A DNA stretch of 64,000 bases from an uncultured Eubacteriales bacterium (GTDB lineage Bacteria; Bacillota; Clostridia; Christensenellales; Aristaeellaceae): NCBI GenBank assembly GCA_944349545.1, contig CALVNG010000001.1, positions 1-64,000 on the forward strand, written 5' to 3'. Shown here piece after piece: positions 21,836 through 29,726 of the stretch. The translations under genes were made by a program, and so were the position numbers. Position 1 is the stretch's first letter; each line of letters begins with the position of its first letter. The notes under the pieces were generated by a model. That model was not told the DNA's origin, made no database searches, and saw nothing but the letters and a program-made list of their open reading frames with translations.

Positions 21836-22395
21836 TGCGTATTATCGCCGGAGAACACGGCGGCGCGCTGCTCTATGCGCCGCGCGGCATGGATACGCGC
21901 CCCACGCAGGACAAGGTGAAGGAATCGCTGTTCAGCATCATTCAGGCCTATGTGCCCGGCGCGCAGGTGCTGGATCTGTTTGCCGGCAGCGGCGCGCTGG
22001 CGCTGGAGGCGCTCAGCCGCGGCGCAGACCGCGCCGCCCTTGCGGACCGCGACCGCGAGGCGGCGGCCTGCATCCGCCGCAATGTGGAAAAGCTGCGCTT
22101 TGCGGAGAGGGCGCGCCTGTACGCGGCAGACTGGCGGCAGGCGGTTTCGCAGATGCAGGCGGAGAAGCGCCGGTTTGACCTGGTGTTTCTGGACCCGCCC
22201 TATCGGCTGCCGGTGCTGGAGGAATGCTGTGCGGCGCTTGCGGACGCAGGGCTGTTGGAGCCGGACGCGCTGATGGTGCTGGAACACCGGCTGGACGCGT
22301 CTCCTGCGCCGGACGGGCGCTTCGCGCTGTGGAAGGAACGTGCCTACGGCGATACCGTCATTCACTTTTACCACTATCGCATCGGCGCGCTGTGA
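21835..22395 (+). CDS. rsmD: 16S rRNA (guanine966-N2)-methyltransferase RsmD
   Basis: A 186-residue SAM-dependent methyltransferase. The N-terminus MRIIAGEHGGALL with TRPTQDKVKESLF, motif I VLDLFAGSGALALEALSRGA and the catalytic DPPY motif (VFLDPPYRLP, about residues 118-127) are diagnostic. It methylates G966 of 16S rRNA in the assembling 30S subunit. Its start overlaps the previous stop, and it is followed by coaD 17 bp downstream, the usual rsmD-coaD pairing. Confidence 0.95.
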   Translation: MRIIAGEHGGALLYAPRGMDTRPTQDKVKESLFSIIQAYVPGAQVLDLFAGSGALALEALSRGADRAALADRDREAAACIRRNVEKLRFAERARLYAADWRQAVSQMQAEKRRFDLVFLDPPYRLPVLEECCAALADAGLLEPDALMVLEHRLDASPAPDGRFALWKERAYGDTVIHFYHYRIGAL

Positions 22396-22412
22396 GTCAG
22401 GAGGCGGCGGAC

Positions 22413-22898
22413 ATGAAAAAAGGCCTGTGCGTTTATCCCGGCAGCTTCGACCCTGTGACCATCGGCCATCTGGACCTGATCGAACGCGGCGCGGACATCT
22501 TTCCCGAAGTGGTGGTGGCGGTTTTGCACAACCCGGCCAAGGAGGGCTGCTTTCCCATCGTGCAGCGGCTGGAGTTGCTCGCGCGCGCCTGCTCGCACCT
22601 GCCCAACGTGCGCTTTGACCAGTTTGACGGGCTGCTGGTGGACTACATGAAAAAGCTGGATGCCGGCATTGTCCTGCGCGGCCTTCGCGCCGTGACGGAC
22701 TTTGAAAGCGAATTCCAGATGGCCCAGCTCAACCACCAGATGGCTCCCGACGTGGAAACCCTGTTTCTGATGACCGCGCCGGAGCATGCGTACCTCAGCT
22801 CCAGCGCCGTACGGGAGATCGGGATGTTCGGGGGAGATATCGCCCCCTTTGTACCGGCGTGCATCGTGGAGGATGTGCGACGCGCCTTGAAACCTTGA
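22413..22898 (+). CDS. coaD: Phosphopantetheine adenylyltransferase
   Basis: A 161-residue nucleotidyltransferase of coenzyme A synthesis (4'-phosphopantetheine + ATP to dephospho-CoA). GSFDPVTIGH (residues 9-18) carries the ATP-binding His, RGLRAVTDFESEFQMA is the substrate loop, and LSSSAVREI is the second nucleotide motif. The start is the ATG at 22413, preceded by CAGGAGGCGGCGG; a longer frame starting inside rsmD is not needed. Confidence 0.96.
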   Translation: MKKGLCVYPGSFDPVTIGHLDLIERGADIFPEVVVAVLHNPAKEGCFPIVQRLELLARACSHLPNVRFDQFDGLLVDYMKKLDAGIVLRGLRAVTDFESEFQMAQLNHQMAPDVETLFLMTAPEHAYLSSSAVREIGMFGGDIAPFVPACIVEDVRRALKP

Positions 22899-22925
22899 CC
22901 GTATTTTGATGGGAGGAATAGAACC

Positions 22926-23564
22926 ATGCAACAGGATGCCATTTCCGCTTTCAGGAAGAATTTGAACGACCTTGAGGAAACCGTGATGCAGGCCAAGCGC
23001 GTGCCGCTGAGCAACATGTGCATGGTGGACCGCGAGCGGATTTTGGGCCTGGCAAACGCCATTACGACCGATCTGCCCACCGTGTTTGCCGAATGTGAGG
23101 GCGTGGTACAAAACCAGATCACCATCATTTCCGAGGCCAATGAGCGCGCGGAGCAGACCAAGCAGAACGCTACCATGCGAGCCAATCAATACGTGACCGA
23201 CGCCAAGAACCAGGCCCAGCAGATGACCGCCCAGGCCCAGCAGCAGGCGCAGGAGATGCTCAAAAAGGCGCAGCAGCAGGCGGCCGGCATGGTGCGCGAA
23301 GCGCAGGAGCAGGCCGCGAACATGGTCAAGGACGCGGAAAACAGGGCCCGCCAGCTCATCAGCGAGCAGGAGATCACCGCGCGCGCCAACATGGAGGCAG
23401 AGGAGCTGCGCCAGAGCACGCATGAGGAAATCGAAAAGCTCTATAACGACGTGTACCGGCATATTGACGAGGTGCTGGCCCAGCTGGACCGCTCCATCAG
23501 CGAAAAGCTGACCGACATCCGCATGACGCGCCAGCAGATCGACCAGAGCATGTCCATGCGGTAA
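22926..23564 (+). CDS. Coiled-coil protein of unknown function, 212 aa
   Basis: A soluble protein dominated by a long coiled coil. Residues about 85-160 are rich in Gln, Ala and Glu with repeated QAQQQAQEM / QQQAAGMVREAQEQ patterns, flanked by a helical N-terminal domain and an acidic C-terminal helix. The shape resembles DivIVA-like or stator-b-like proteins, but no family signature allows a function. GGGAGGAATAG precedes the ATG. It is placed after coaD with a 27-bp gap and followed by a large GC-rich hairpin. Confidence 0.65.
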   Translation: MQQDAISAFRKNLNDLEETVMQAKRVPLSNMCMVDRERILGLANAITTDLPTVFAECEGVVQNQITIISEANERAEQTKQNATMRANQYVTDAKNQAQQMTAQAQQQAQEMLKKAQQQAAGMVREAQEQAANMVKDAENRARQLISEQEITARANMEAEELRQSTHEEIEKLYNDVYRHIDEVLAQLDRSISEKLTDIRMTRQQIDQSMSMR

Positions 23565-23570
23565 ACAAAA

Positions 23571-23602
23571 AGCGCCGCCGCGCTCCGAAGCGCGGCGGCG
23601 CT
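23571..23602 (-). terminator. Strong GC-rich hairpin, U-tract on minus strand
   Basis: AGCGCCGCCGCGCT (23571-23584) and its perfect reverse complement (23589-23602) form a 14-bp stem with a 4-base loop. On the plus strand the stem is followed by TGTCAA, not a T-run. On the minus strand it is followed by TTTTTGTTT. As written it is a better terminator for leftward transcription, although the genes on both sides read rightward. It may still end the coaD transcript through its stability. Confidence 0.6.
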
Positions 23603-23711
23603 TGTCAAATGATACCCGCGCTGCATGCACTTGCCACGGTTCGCACCCCGCGAAGAGGCCACAATAGCCCTTGAGCGCCCTGTGAGGGGCGGGCAAGGAG
23701 GAAACGCATGC

Positions 23712-24716
23712 ATGCCGAAAACCAAGGCGTCCCTGCTGGTGATCGCGGCCACGGCGGTAACGGTGGCCACGCTGTTTCTGTTGCCGTTCACGCCTAAAAC
23801 GGCCGTGCGGACCGCGGAGGTGGAACGTGGCAACCTGATCCGTTCCACGCTGATGGAGGGCGTTGTCGCCTACGCGGATGAGCAGCCGCTCGTGGCGCTG
23901 ACGGCGGGCCGGGTGGCGCGGGTCTACGTGAGCCAGGGCCAGGCGGTGTGCGCGGGGGATCTGCTGATGAGCATGGACACAAGCGTGCAGGAGCAGGAGC
24001 TGGCCGCCGTGAACCGGCTGCTCTACGAGCAGGAGACAGCCCTTGCAGCCTTTGGCCAGATGGGCGAGTCGGCGCTCATCGCGGCGCAGACGGCGCTGGA
24101 GACGCGCGCGCGGCAGGCGGAGCTTCGGACGGCCATAGCCTCCTCGCAGATTCGCGCCGAGGCGGACGGCGTTGTGGGGGCCGTTTATGTTGCCGAAGGC
24201 GCCATCGCCGGGGAAGGAAACCTGCTCGGGATGGTCCATGGAACCGGGCTGCACGTGGTTGCCGCCGGACGCGCGGAGGAGCTTGCGAACGTATCGCAGG
24301 GGGCGGCGGCCATGGTGACCAGCGCGGATGGAAAGGCGCTGGGCGCCGCGGTGTTGGGTCAGGCAGGCGCGCCGGAGGCGGACGGCGGTACGGGCCAGAC
24401 GATGCAGCCGCTTTCTTTTTTGCCCATGGAGGACGGTGCATGGGCGGGGGCGAAAGCCGGGGATCGCGTGGTGGTGGAGCTGGTATGCGAAGTGCTGGAG
24501 GATCAGGCGCTGGTTCCGGTCGGCGCGGTAGACAGCCGCGACCAGGTCTGGTTTGTGGACGGTGGGACCGCGACGCCGGTAGAAATTGACCTTGATCTTC
24601 GCAACGACGCCTATGTGGCCGTGCCGCAGGAATGGGCGGGCAAGCGCGTGGTGCTTCTGCCTGAAAGCGCCGCGCTCTATCCGGGCTGCGCCGTCAGGGA
24701 GGCCAGGGCGCGGTGA
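23712..24716 (+). CDS. HlyD/MacA-like periplasmic-adaptor-type membrane protein
   Basis: A 334-residue protein with one N-terminal membrane helix (LLVIAATAVTVATLFLLPF) and an extracytoplasmic part. The two biotinyl-lipoyl-like half motifs (VALTAGRVARVYVSQGQAV around residue 60 and SQIRAEADGVVGAVYVAEGA near 145) flank a short helical hairpin. This is the layout of MacA/YknX membrane-fusion proteins that work with FtsX-like permeases. The ATG at 23712 has AAGGAGG ten bases upstream; the in-frame ATG at 23625 lacks one. Its stop overlaps the GTG start of the permease by 4 bp. Substrate unknown. Confidence 0.78.
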   Translation: MPKTKASLLVIAATAVTVATLFLLPFTPKTAVRTAEVERGNLIRSTLMEGVVAYADEQPLVALTAGRVARVYVSQGQAVCAGDLLMSMDTSVQEQELAAVNRLLYEQETALAAFGQMGESALIAAQTALETRARQAELRTAIASSQIRAEADGVVGAVYVAEGAIAGEGNLLGMVHGTGLHVVAAGRAEELANVSQGAAAMVTSADGKALGAAVLGQAGAPEADGGTGQTMQPLSFLPMEDGAWAGAKAGDRVVVELVCEVLEDQALVPVGAVDSRDQVWFVDGGTATPVEIDLDLRNDAYVAVPQEWAGKRVVLLPESAALYPGCAVREARAR

Positions 24717-25852
24717 AGCGGTATGATTTTTGGAAACTGAGCCTGCTTAACATCTTTGCCGCACCGGCCCGTTCCGTGCTCACCGTGCTGGGCATGGCCA
24801 TCGGCATCGGCGCGATTCTGGCTGTGATCACGCTGGGCGACGCGGGGAGGGCGCAGGTAAAGAGCGAAATGACGCGGCTGGGGATCGACCGGGTGTGGCT
24901 GACTGCCGCAGAAGGCGAAACCCTGCGCCACGGCGACGGGCAGCTGTTGGCCTCCTCTCTGGACACAGCTGCGACCGAGCAGGTATACGCGCCGGCCACG
25001 GCGCGCGCGGGACGGCGCGAGGAAAGCTGCGTGCTGGTAGGATGTTCCCGCGAATACATGGACATGATGGGCACCTGCGTGCTGGAGGGACGCGATCTGT
25101 ACGCGGCTGAATGGCAGGCGGGTGCACGAAGCGTGCTGCTGGGGACGGCGCTGGCGGAGAAGCTGGCGGTGGAACCCGGAGATTTGATCAGCGTGTCGGG
25201 CGTGCCGCTGTGGGTGCGCGGCGTCATTGCGCAGGGCAACGAGATGTCGCAGGTCGATGCGTCCGGCGCGGTTTTTTTGCCCATCGCCGTCTTCTGCGAA
25301 CGGATGGGGCAGAGCGTGCACGAAATCATCCTCAGCGTGCCTGAGGGCATTGCGCCGCAGGCGGCAGCCGCCATGGCGCAGGACGTGATGCGCCTCAAGC
25401 GGGACATGAGCGTGGAGGCGGTCACCATGCAGGTGCAAATCGAGGCGGCCAACAGCGTGATGAGCATTTTCGTGGACGTGCTCAAATGGGTCGCGGCGAT
25501 CTGCATTCTGGTGGGCGGCATCGGGGTGATGAACATTTTGCTGGTGAGCGTACGGGAGCGCAGACGGGAGATCGGCATCATGAAATCCCTTGGCACCACC
25601 GGGGGTCAAATCTGCCTGCTGTTTTTGCTGGAGGCGCTGGTCTACGCGCTGGTGGGCGGATGCATGGGCCTGGTCATCGGCATCGGCCTGATCGAAACGG
25701 CAGGCCGGAGCATCGGGCTCTCGCCCGTTATCCGCCTGGGAGACTGCGCGGCGGTCTTTCTGGCTGCGCTGGCGGTAGGGCTGTTCTTCGGCGTATCGCC
25801 CGCTTCGCGCGCCTCGCGCATGAAACCCGTGGACGCCCTGCGGGATGAGTGA
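24713..25852 (+). CDS. FtsX-like (MacB-type) ABC transporter permease
   Basis: A 379-residue permease with the MacB topology: one N-terminal helix (SVLTVLGMAIGIGAILAVITL), a large extracytoplasmic domain (about residues 45-240), then three C-terminal helices. The conserved cytoplasmic motif VSVRERRREIGIMKSLG is the ATPase contact. GTG start at 24713 in a 4-bp overlap with the adaptor gene. MacB-type systems need a LolD-like ATPase, fused or adjacent; none is found here, since the next gene encodes a different ATPase class. Likely exports a peptide, antibiotic or lipid, or senses envelope stress. Confidence 0.82.
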   Translation: MKRYDFWKLSLLNIFAAPARSVLTVLGMAIGIGAILAVITLGDAGRAQVKSEMTRLGIDRVWLTAAEGETLRHGDGQLLASSLDTAATEQVYAPATARAGRREESCVLVGCSREYMDMMGTCVLEGRDLYAAEWQAGARSVLLGTALAEKLAVEPGDLISVSGVPLWVRGVIAQGNEMSQVDASGAVFLPIAVFCERMGQSVHEIILSVPEGIAPQAAAAMAQDVMRLKRDMSVEAVTMQVQIEAANSVMSIFVDVLKWVAAICILVGGIGVMNILLVSVRERRREIGIMKSLGTTGGQICLLFLLEALVYALVGGCMGLVIGIGLIETAGRSIGLSPVIRLGDCAAVFLAALAVGLFFGVSPASRASRMKPVDALRDE

Positions 25853-25890
25853 GCAGAATGCGCAAGGATGTGGTATTATTTTGTCCGCCG

Positions 25891-25905
25891 TGTACATCAT
25901 GTACA
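25891..25905. promoter_or_regulatory. Palindrome upstream of msmX-type gene
   Basis: TGTACATCATGTACA: a perfect 7-bp inverted repeat around a single C, located 34 bp before the -35 region of the next gene. It is a plausible operator for an upstream-binding regulator; the regulator is unknown. Confidence 0.5.
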
Positions 25906-25938
25906 AATGCCCCCAAAAATCTTAGTGGATTCAGCCGA

Positions 25939-25967
25939 TTCCTTTTTTCTGGCGGTTCCGCTATAAT
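25939..25967 (+). promoter_or_regulatory. Promoter of the MsmX-type ATPase gene
   Basis: Perfect TATAAT (25962-25967) with a poor -35 (TTCCTT, 25939-25944) at 17-base spacing. The weak -35 together with the upstream palindrome suggests activator dependence. The leader is about 70 bases. Confidence 0.6.
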
Positions 25968-26043
25968 ACAGACATTGAAATGTGGTCGTTCCATGGGTTG
26001 AAAGATGGACTGCCTGCATTCAGAAAAAGGAGGCTGCTTTAGA

Positions 26044-27165
26044 ATGGCAAGCGTATCGCTCAATCACATCTATAAGGTCTATTCCGGCAATGTGACCGCT
26101 GTCAGCGATTTCTGCCTGGACATTGAGGACAAGGAATTCATCGTGTTGGTTGGCCCCTCCGGCTGCGGCAAGTCCACCACGCTGCGCATGGTGGCCGGCC
26201 TGGAGGAGATCTCCAGCGGCGAGCTCTACATCGGCGACCGCCTGGTCAACGATGTGGCGCCCAAGGACCGCGACATCGCCATGGTGTTCCAGAATTACGC
26301 GCTGTATCCTCATATGACCGTGTTTGACAACATGGCGTTTGGCCTCAAGCTGCGCAAGACCCCCAAGGCGGAGATCAAGCAGCGCGTGGAAGAAGCCGCC
26401 AAGATCCTCGACATTTCCCACCTGCTCAACCGCAAGCCCAAGGCTCTGTCCGGCGGCCAGCGCCAGCGCGTCGCTCTGGGCCGCGCCATCGTCCGCGAGC
26501 CGAAGGTCTTCCTCTTTGACGAGCCTTTGTCCAACCTGGACGCCAAGCTGCGCGTGGCGATGCGCACCGAGATCACCAAGCTGCACCAGCGCCTGCAGAC
26601 CACCTTCATCTACGTGACCCATGACCAGACCGAGGCCATGACCATGGCGTCCCGCATCGTGGTTATGAAGGACGGCTTCGTGCAGCAGGTCGATACCCCG
26701 CAGAACCTGTACGACTATCCCGCCAACCTGTTCGTGGCCGGCTTCATCGGCAGCCCGCAGATGAACTTCTTCACCGTCAAGCTGGTCAAGGAAGGCAATG
26801 ACGTGGCCGCGGTCTTTGGCGACAACAAGATCATCATTCCGCCCAGCAAGCTGGCCAAGTTCGCGGATGAGGACTACATCGGCAAGGAAGTTTACATGGG
26901 CATCCGTCCCGAGAACATCCACGACGAGGATGTGTTCATCCAGGCCGCTCCCAACGCGGTGGTGGACTGCAACGTCGAAGTGACCGAGCTCATGGGCTCC
27001 GAGACCTATCTCTACCTGTCCACCAGCGGCAAGGAAGAGAACATCATCGCCCGCGTCAATCCCCGCACCACCAGCCGGGCGGGCCAGAAGGTGCAGATCG
27101 CGTTCGACGTCAACCACCTGCACTTCTTCGACAAGGAGACCGAGACCACGCTGCTCACCCGCTGA
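26044..27165 (+). CDS. Sugar ABC transporter ATP-binding protein (MsmX/UgpC type)
   Basis: A 373-residue ATPase of the carbohydrate-uptake (CUT1) class: Walker A GPSGCGKST, Q-loop VFQNYALYPHMTV, signature LSGGQRQRVALGRA, Walker B VFLFDEP and H-loop THDQTEAM, then the TOBE/MalK-like C-terminal domain from about residue 235. In Firmicutes one such ATPase often serves several sugar importers, which would fit the ATPase-less importer at 38.3-41.5 kb. The ATG at 26044 follows AAAAAGGAGG. It is monocistronic, with its own promoter and a strong terminator. Confidence 0.93.
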   Translation: MASVSLNHIYKVYSGNVTAVSDFCLDIEDKEFIVLVGPSGCGKSTTLRMVAGLEEISSGELYIGDRLVNDVAPKDRDIAMVFQNYALYPHMTVFDNMAFGLKLRKTPKAEIKQRVEEAAKILDISHLLNRKPKALSGGQRQRVALGRAIVREPKVFLFDEPLSNLDAKLRVAMRTEITKLHQRLQTTFIYVTHDQTEAMTMASRIVVMKDGFVQQVDTPQNLYDYPANLFVAGFIGSPQMNFFTVKLVKEGNDVAAVFGDNKIIIPPSKLAKFADEDYIGKEVYMGIRPENIHDEDVFIQAAPNAVVDCNVEVTELMGSETYLYLSTSGKEENIIARVNPRTTSRAGQKVQIAFDVNHLHFFDKETETTLLTR

Positions 27166-27180
27166 TTTCAGCACTTTCAA

Positions 27181-27212
27181 GGCGCTTCCCGTTTGGGAGG
27201 CGTCTTTTTTTT
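27181..27212 (+). terminator. Rho-independent terminator of the MsmX-type gene
   Basis: GGCGCTTCCC (27181-27190), loop GTTT, GGGAGGCGTC (27195-27204), then eight T. A 10-bp stem with two G-U pairs. Confidence 0.9.
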
Positions 27213-27220
27213 GAAATTTG

Positions 27221-27248
27221 TGAACCAAATGGCCTCCATGCGCGTTAT
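27221..27248 (+). promoter_or_regulatory. Candidate ECF-type autoregulatory promoter
   Basis: TGAACC (27221-27226), a 16-base spacer and CGTTAT (27243-27248) resemble the TGAAAC-N16-CGT pattern of ECF sigma promoters, placed directly before an ECF gene. No good sigma-A promoter is seen in the same gap. The inferred start near 27255 favours translation from 27298. Confidence 0.5.
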
Positions 27249-27297
27249 CAGGGTGTAAGGCATGTTGCAACAGCCCGAAAAAAAGAAGGTGCAAGCG

Positions 27298-27768
27298 ATG
27301 ATTGACGAGGAGACCTTTGTGGATGAAGTGGAGGCGATGGAACGGACGCTTTACCGTGTAAGCCGCAGCCTGCTGAAATCCCCGGAGGACTGCGCCGACG
27401 CCGTGCAGGAGGCGCTGACACGCGCCTGGGCCTGGCGCGGCAGGGTGGAAGCGGCTTACTTCCGGCCATGGCTGACGCGCATTGTCATCAATGAGTGCCA
27501 TACCATCGGGCGAAAGCGGCGGCGTGTGGTGCTTGTGGATGAAGTGGAGCAGCCTGCGCCGGCGTTTGAACCGCCGGACGACAGGCTGAGGCAGGCGCTG
27601 TCCGCTGTGCCGGAAAAGCTGAAAGTGCCGCTGCTACTTCATTATCTGGAAGGGTTTTCGGTAGCCGAGGTGGCGCAGATCCTGCGCATACCGCAGGGTA
27701 CGGTAAAATCCCGGCTGCATCATGCAAGAAAACGTCTTTGCGCGGAATGGGGGGCAATGAAGGAATGA
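27298..27768 (+). CDS. ECF-family RNA polymerase sigma factor
   Basis: A 156-residue sigma-70 family factor. Region 2 is at residues 8-65 with DCADAVQEALTRAWAWRG. Region 4 is at about 100-150 with AVPEKLKVPLLLHYLEGFSVAEVAQIL and GTVKSRLHHARKRL, the -35-binding helix-turn-helix. The ATG at 27298 is preceded by AAGGTG at good distance; the ATG at 27262 has no spaced ribosome-binding site and would sit at the predicted transcript end. It overlaps the next gene in an ATGA junction, which predicts a partner regulator there. Confidence 0.92.
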   Translation: MIDEETFVDEVEAMERTLYRVSRSLLKSPEDCADAVQEALTRAWAWRGRVEAAYFRPWLTRIVINECHTIGRKRRRVVLVDEVEQPAPAFEPPDDRLRQALSAVPEKLKVPLLLHYLEGFSVAEVAQILRIPQGTVKSRLHHARKRLCAEWGAMKE

Positions 27769-28541
27769 AGGCATGGGAAAACGGGCTGCTGGAGCGGCTG
27801 GACAACGCTTTTGAACCTACGCCGGACAGGTTTCACAGAAGATTTGACAGCATGCTGGCGGCGCTGCAGGCTCAGCCTGCGCCAAAGCCGCGGCGGCTCA
27901 GGATGCGGACAGCAGTTGTCGTGACGCTGATTGTTATGCTGCTGTGCGTAACGGCGTTTGCGCTGGAACGGCTGGGCGTTCTGTATTTCCTCACGGAGCG
28001 GGTTGCCGGCGGCATGTCCACCGAACAGGCGGAGGCGGGCGTAGTGCCCGTTGCATGGCAGCAGTGCGAAAGCGAACGCCTCTCCGTTACGGTGCGCGAC
28101 ATCTACATGGATGGCGAGCGGCTGGCCGTTTGCGCGCACATTGAGCCCAGGGAACCGGATGCATACCGCCTGCTCAGCGAAACAGATATTGGGACGGATG
28201 GCGAGCATTTTGACCGGATTTGGTGGCAGGGCAAGGTGCTCTCCTTTGACGAATGGCTGCCCGAAGGCAAAGAGATGCTGGTGGTTTCCAATGCGGTATT
28301 GCAGATCGGGGATAGGCGCTTGCCGGTCAGCGTGGACTGGGTAGCGCAGGATCAGGGCGAAACGTTCAGCTTTGAGGCAAGGCTTGATGTGTTTGGAGAG
28401 GCGCCATTCAAGGAAAACGACGGCATGATGGAAGCGGCGCTTTTGATTCAGAGCCATCTCTACGGCGGGGAAAATGAGCAGAGCACGGTAACGTTTGCGT
28501 TTCCGTTCCGCAATGAGCAAGGGAGGAAAGAACTGCCATGA
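27765..28541 (+). CDS. Putative membrane-bound anti-sigma factor
   Basis: A 258-residue single-pass membrane protein. The cytoplasmic N-terminus (about 48 residues) is followed by one membrane helix (AVVVTLIVMLLCVTAFAL, about 50-67) and an extracytoplasmic domain of about 190 residues. This topology, and the 4-bp overlap with the ECF gene, fit a DUF4179-like anti-sigma or ECF-partner protein. No zinc-binding HxxxCxxC motif is present, so it is not a ZAS-type anti-sigma factor. The extracytoplasmic domain would be the sensor. The role is inferred from context and topology. It also overlaps the next gene by 4 bp. Confidence 0.7.
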   Translation: MKAWENGLLERLDNAFEPTPDRFHRRFDSMLAALQAQPAPKPRRLRMRTAVVVTLIVMLLCVTAFALERLGVLYFLTERVAGGMSTEQAEAGVVPVAWQQCESERLSVTVRDIYMDGERLAVCAHIEPREPDAYRLLSETDIGTDGEHFDRIWWQGKVLSFDEWLPEGKEMLVVSNAVLQIGDRRLPVSVDWVAQDQGETFSFEARLDVFGEAPFKENDGMMEAALLIQSHLYGGENEQSTVTFAFPFRNEQGRKELP

Positions 28542-29665
28542 AGCATTGGAAACACACGGTAGCCATTTTGCTGACCCTTTGTCTGATCGGGGGTGGTACA
28601 GCGCTTGCGCAGGACGAGTGGCGGCTGTGCAGCCCGGAGGAAGTGGACGTATCCGGCGTACAGGAGATCAATGGGCGGCTGGTGGGCGAGATTGGTCTGC
28701 CGGAGAGCGCAGGGCATATCCGCCTGATGGTGGATTGCCCCGTTCCAGAGCCTTTTGCGGCGCAGCAGCAAGCCGTACTGACAGTAGGCTATCAGAAGGT
28801 GACAAAGGGCGATCTATCCGCGGCCATCGAGGCGGCCGGGCAGAGCGTGAAGGGCGGAAAGCTGGAGCAGTACTACCATGATGATCCGCTGAACCAGCAC
28901 GTTTCCTTCAGCCGGGACGGCGAGGATTGCAACTTTAGCGTGTATGATCGGTTTGCGCGGGACCTGTCCGGGCATCCCAATCAGCGGGAAATGGAGGCGT
29001 CGGTTGCGCTTGCGCGGGCGCTGATGGAGCGGCTGGGCGCAGGAATCAGCGAGGACTTCCTCTACGCAAGGCGAAACACCGTCCCGGAGCAGCTGGCAGG
29101 CACGTTCAGCCTGACCGGCAACAGCTGTGCGCCGGAGCTTTACAGCCTGATTGAGCAGGAGCACGCGCGCAACGGCGGCGCGGATGACAAAACGCTCGTG
29201 CGAGGCTGCTATGAGCTGCTGGGGCTTCCCGTGATGGATCAGTTTTATTGGGAGGAGGGCGGCGACCGCTACGGCGCAAAATCTGGCTTTGCCTGTGTGG
29301 TGCGCGACGACGGCACCTTGGCCGCCCTGGCGGTGGAAGGTATGCCCGTGGTGGAGGAAGCGGAGCCGATGGCCCTGCCGCAGCGCACCTGGCAGGAGAC
29401 GCTTCAGCTCTGGGCCGCAAACGCTTTCTGGCCCATGAGCACTTTGGACGAAGCCGTGGAGAAAGACACGCCGTATGGCGACATCGTCCATTATCCCAGC
29501 TATGAGGTGCTGACGGACCTGCGCCCCTGCTGGGTGGGACGCGAGGCGTACCGCCTGGAGCCGGGCTGGTGCTATCGCACGGAAACCCGCGTGGTCAGCG
29601 ACGACAGCCTGGACGCCATCGGCTTTGGCTACTGCGCCGTAAGCGATATGCGGCGCGTGCATTAA
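28538..29665 (+). CDS. Secreted protein of unknown function, 375 aa
   Basis: I do not recognise the family. A clear signal peptide (MKHWKHTVAILLTLCLIGGG, cleavage after ALA near residue 24) with no lipobox and no later membrane helix predicts an extracellular soluble protein. It contains several Trp and few Cys. The ATGA overlap with the membrane regulator places it in a three-gene operon with the ECF factor. It could be the signal-sensing partner or an effector; both are inference. A strong terminator closes the operon. Confidence 0.7.
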   Translation: MKHWKHTVAILLTLCLIGGGTALAQDEWRLCSPEEVDVSGVQEINGRLVGEIGLPESAGHIRLMVDCPVPEPFAAQQQAVLTVGYQKVTKGDLSAAIEAAGQSVKGGKLEQYYHDDPLNQHVSFSRDGEDCNFSVYDRFARDLSGHPNQREMEASVALARALMERLGAGISEDFLYARRNTVPEQLAGTFSLTGNSCAPELYSLIEQEHARNGGADDKTLVRGCYELLGLPVMDQFYWEEGGDRYGAKSGFACVVRDDGTLAALAVEGMPVVEEAEPMALPQRTWQETLQLWAANAFWPMSTLDEAVEKDTPYGDIVHYPSYEVLTDLRPCWVGREAYRLEPGWCYRTETRVVSDDSLDAIGFGYCAVSDMRRVH

Positions 29666-29677
29666 GCGACAGAAATA

Positions 29678-29722
29678 ACGGCCCGGCGCTCCCTCTCCGG
29701 AAGCGCCGGGCCGTCTGTTTTT
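29678..29722 (+). terminator. Bidirectional terminator between ECF operon and nfnB
   Basis: ACGGCCCGGCGCT (29678-29690) pairs perfectly with AGCGCCGGGCCGT (29702-29714) around an 11-base loop, followed by CTGTTTTT. On the minus strand the stem is followed by TATTTCTG, so it may also help end the nfnB transcript, whose stop codon is only a few bases away. Confidence 0.88.
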
Positions 29723-29726
29723 GATG

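Noticed and set aside
25728..26063. A 111-codon minus-strand frame at the end of the permease gene
   Set aside because: It overlaps the permease and the promoter of the next gene and has no ribosome-binding site.
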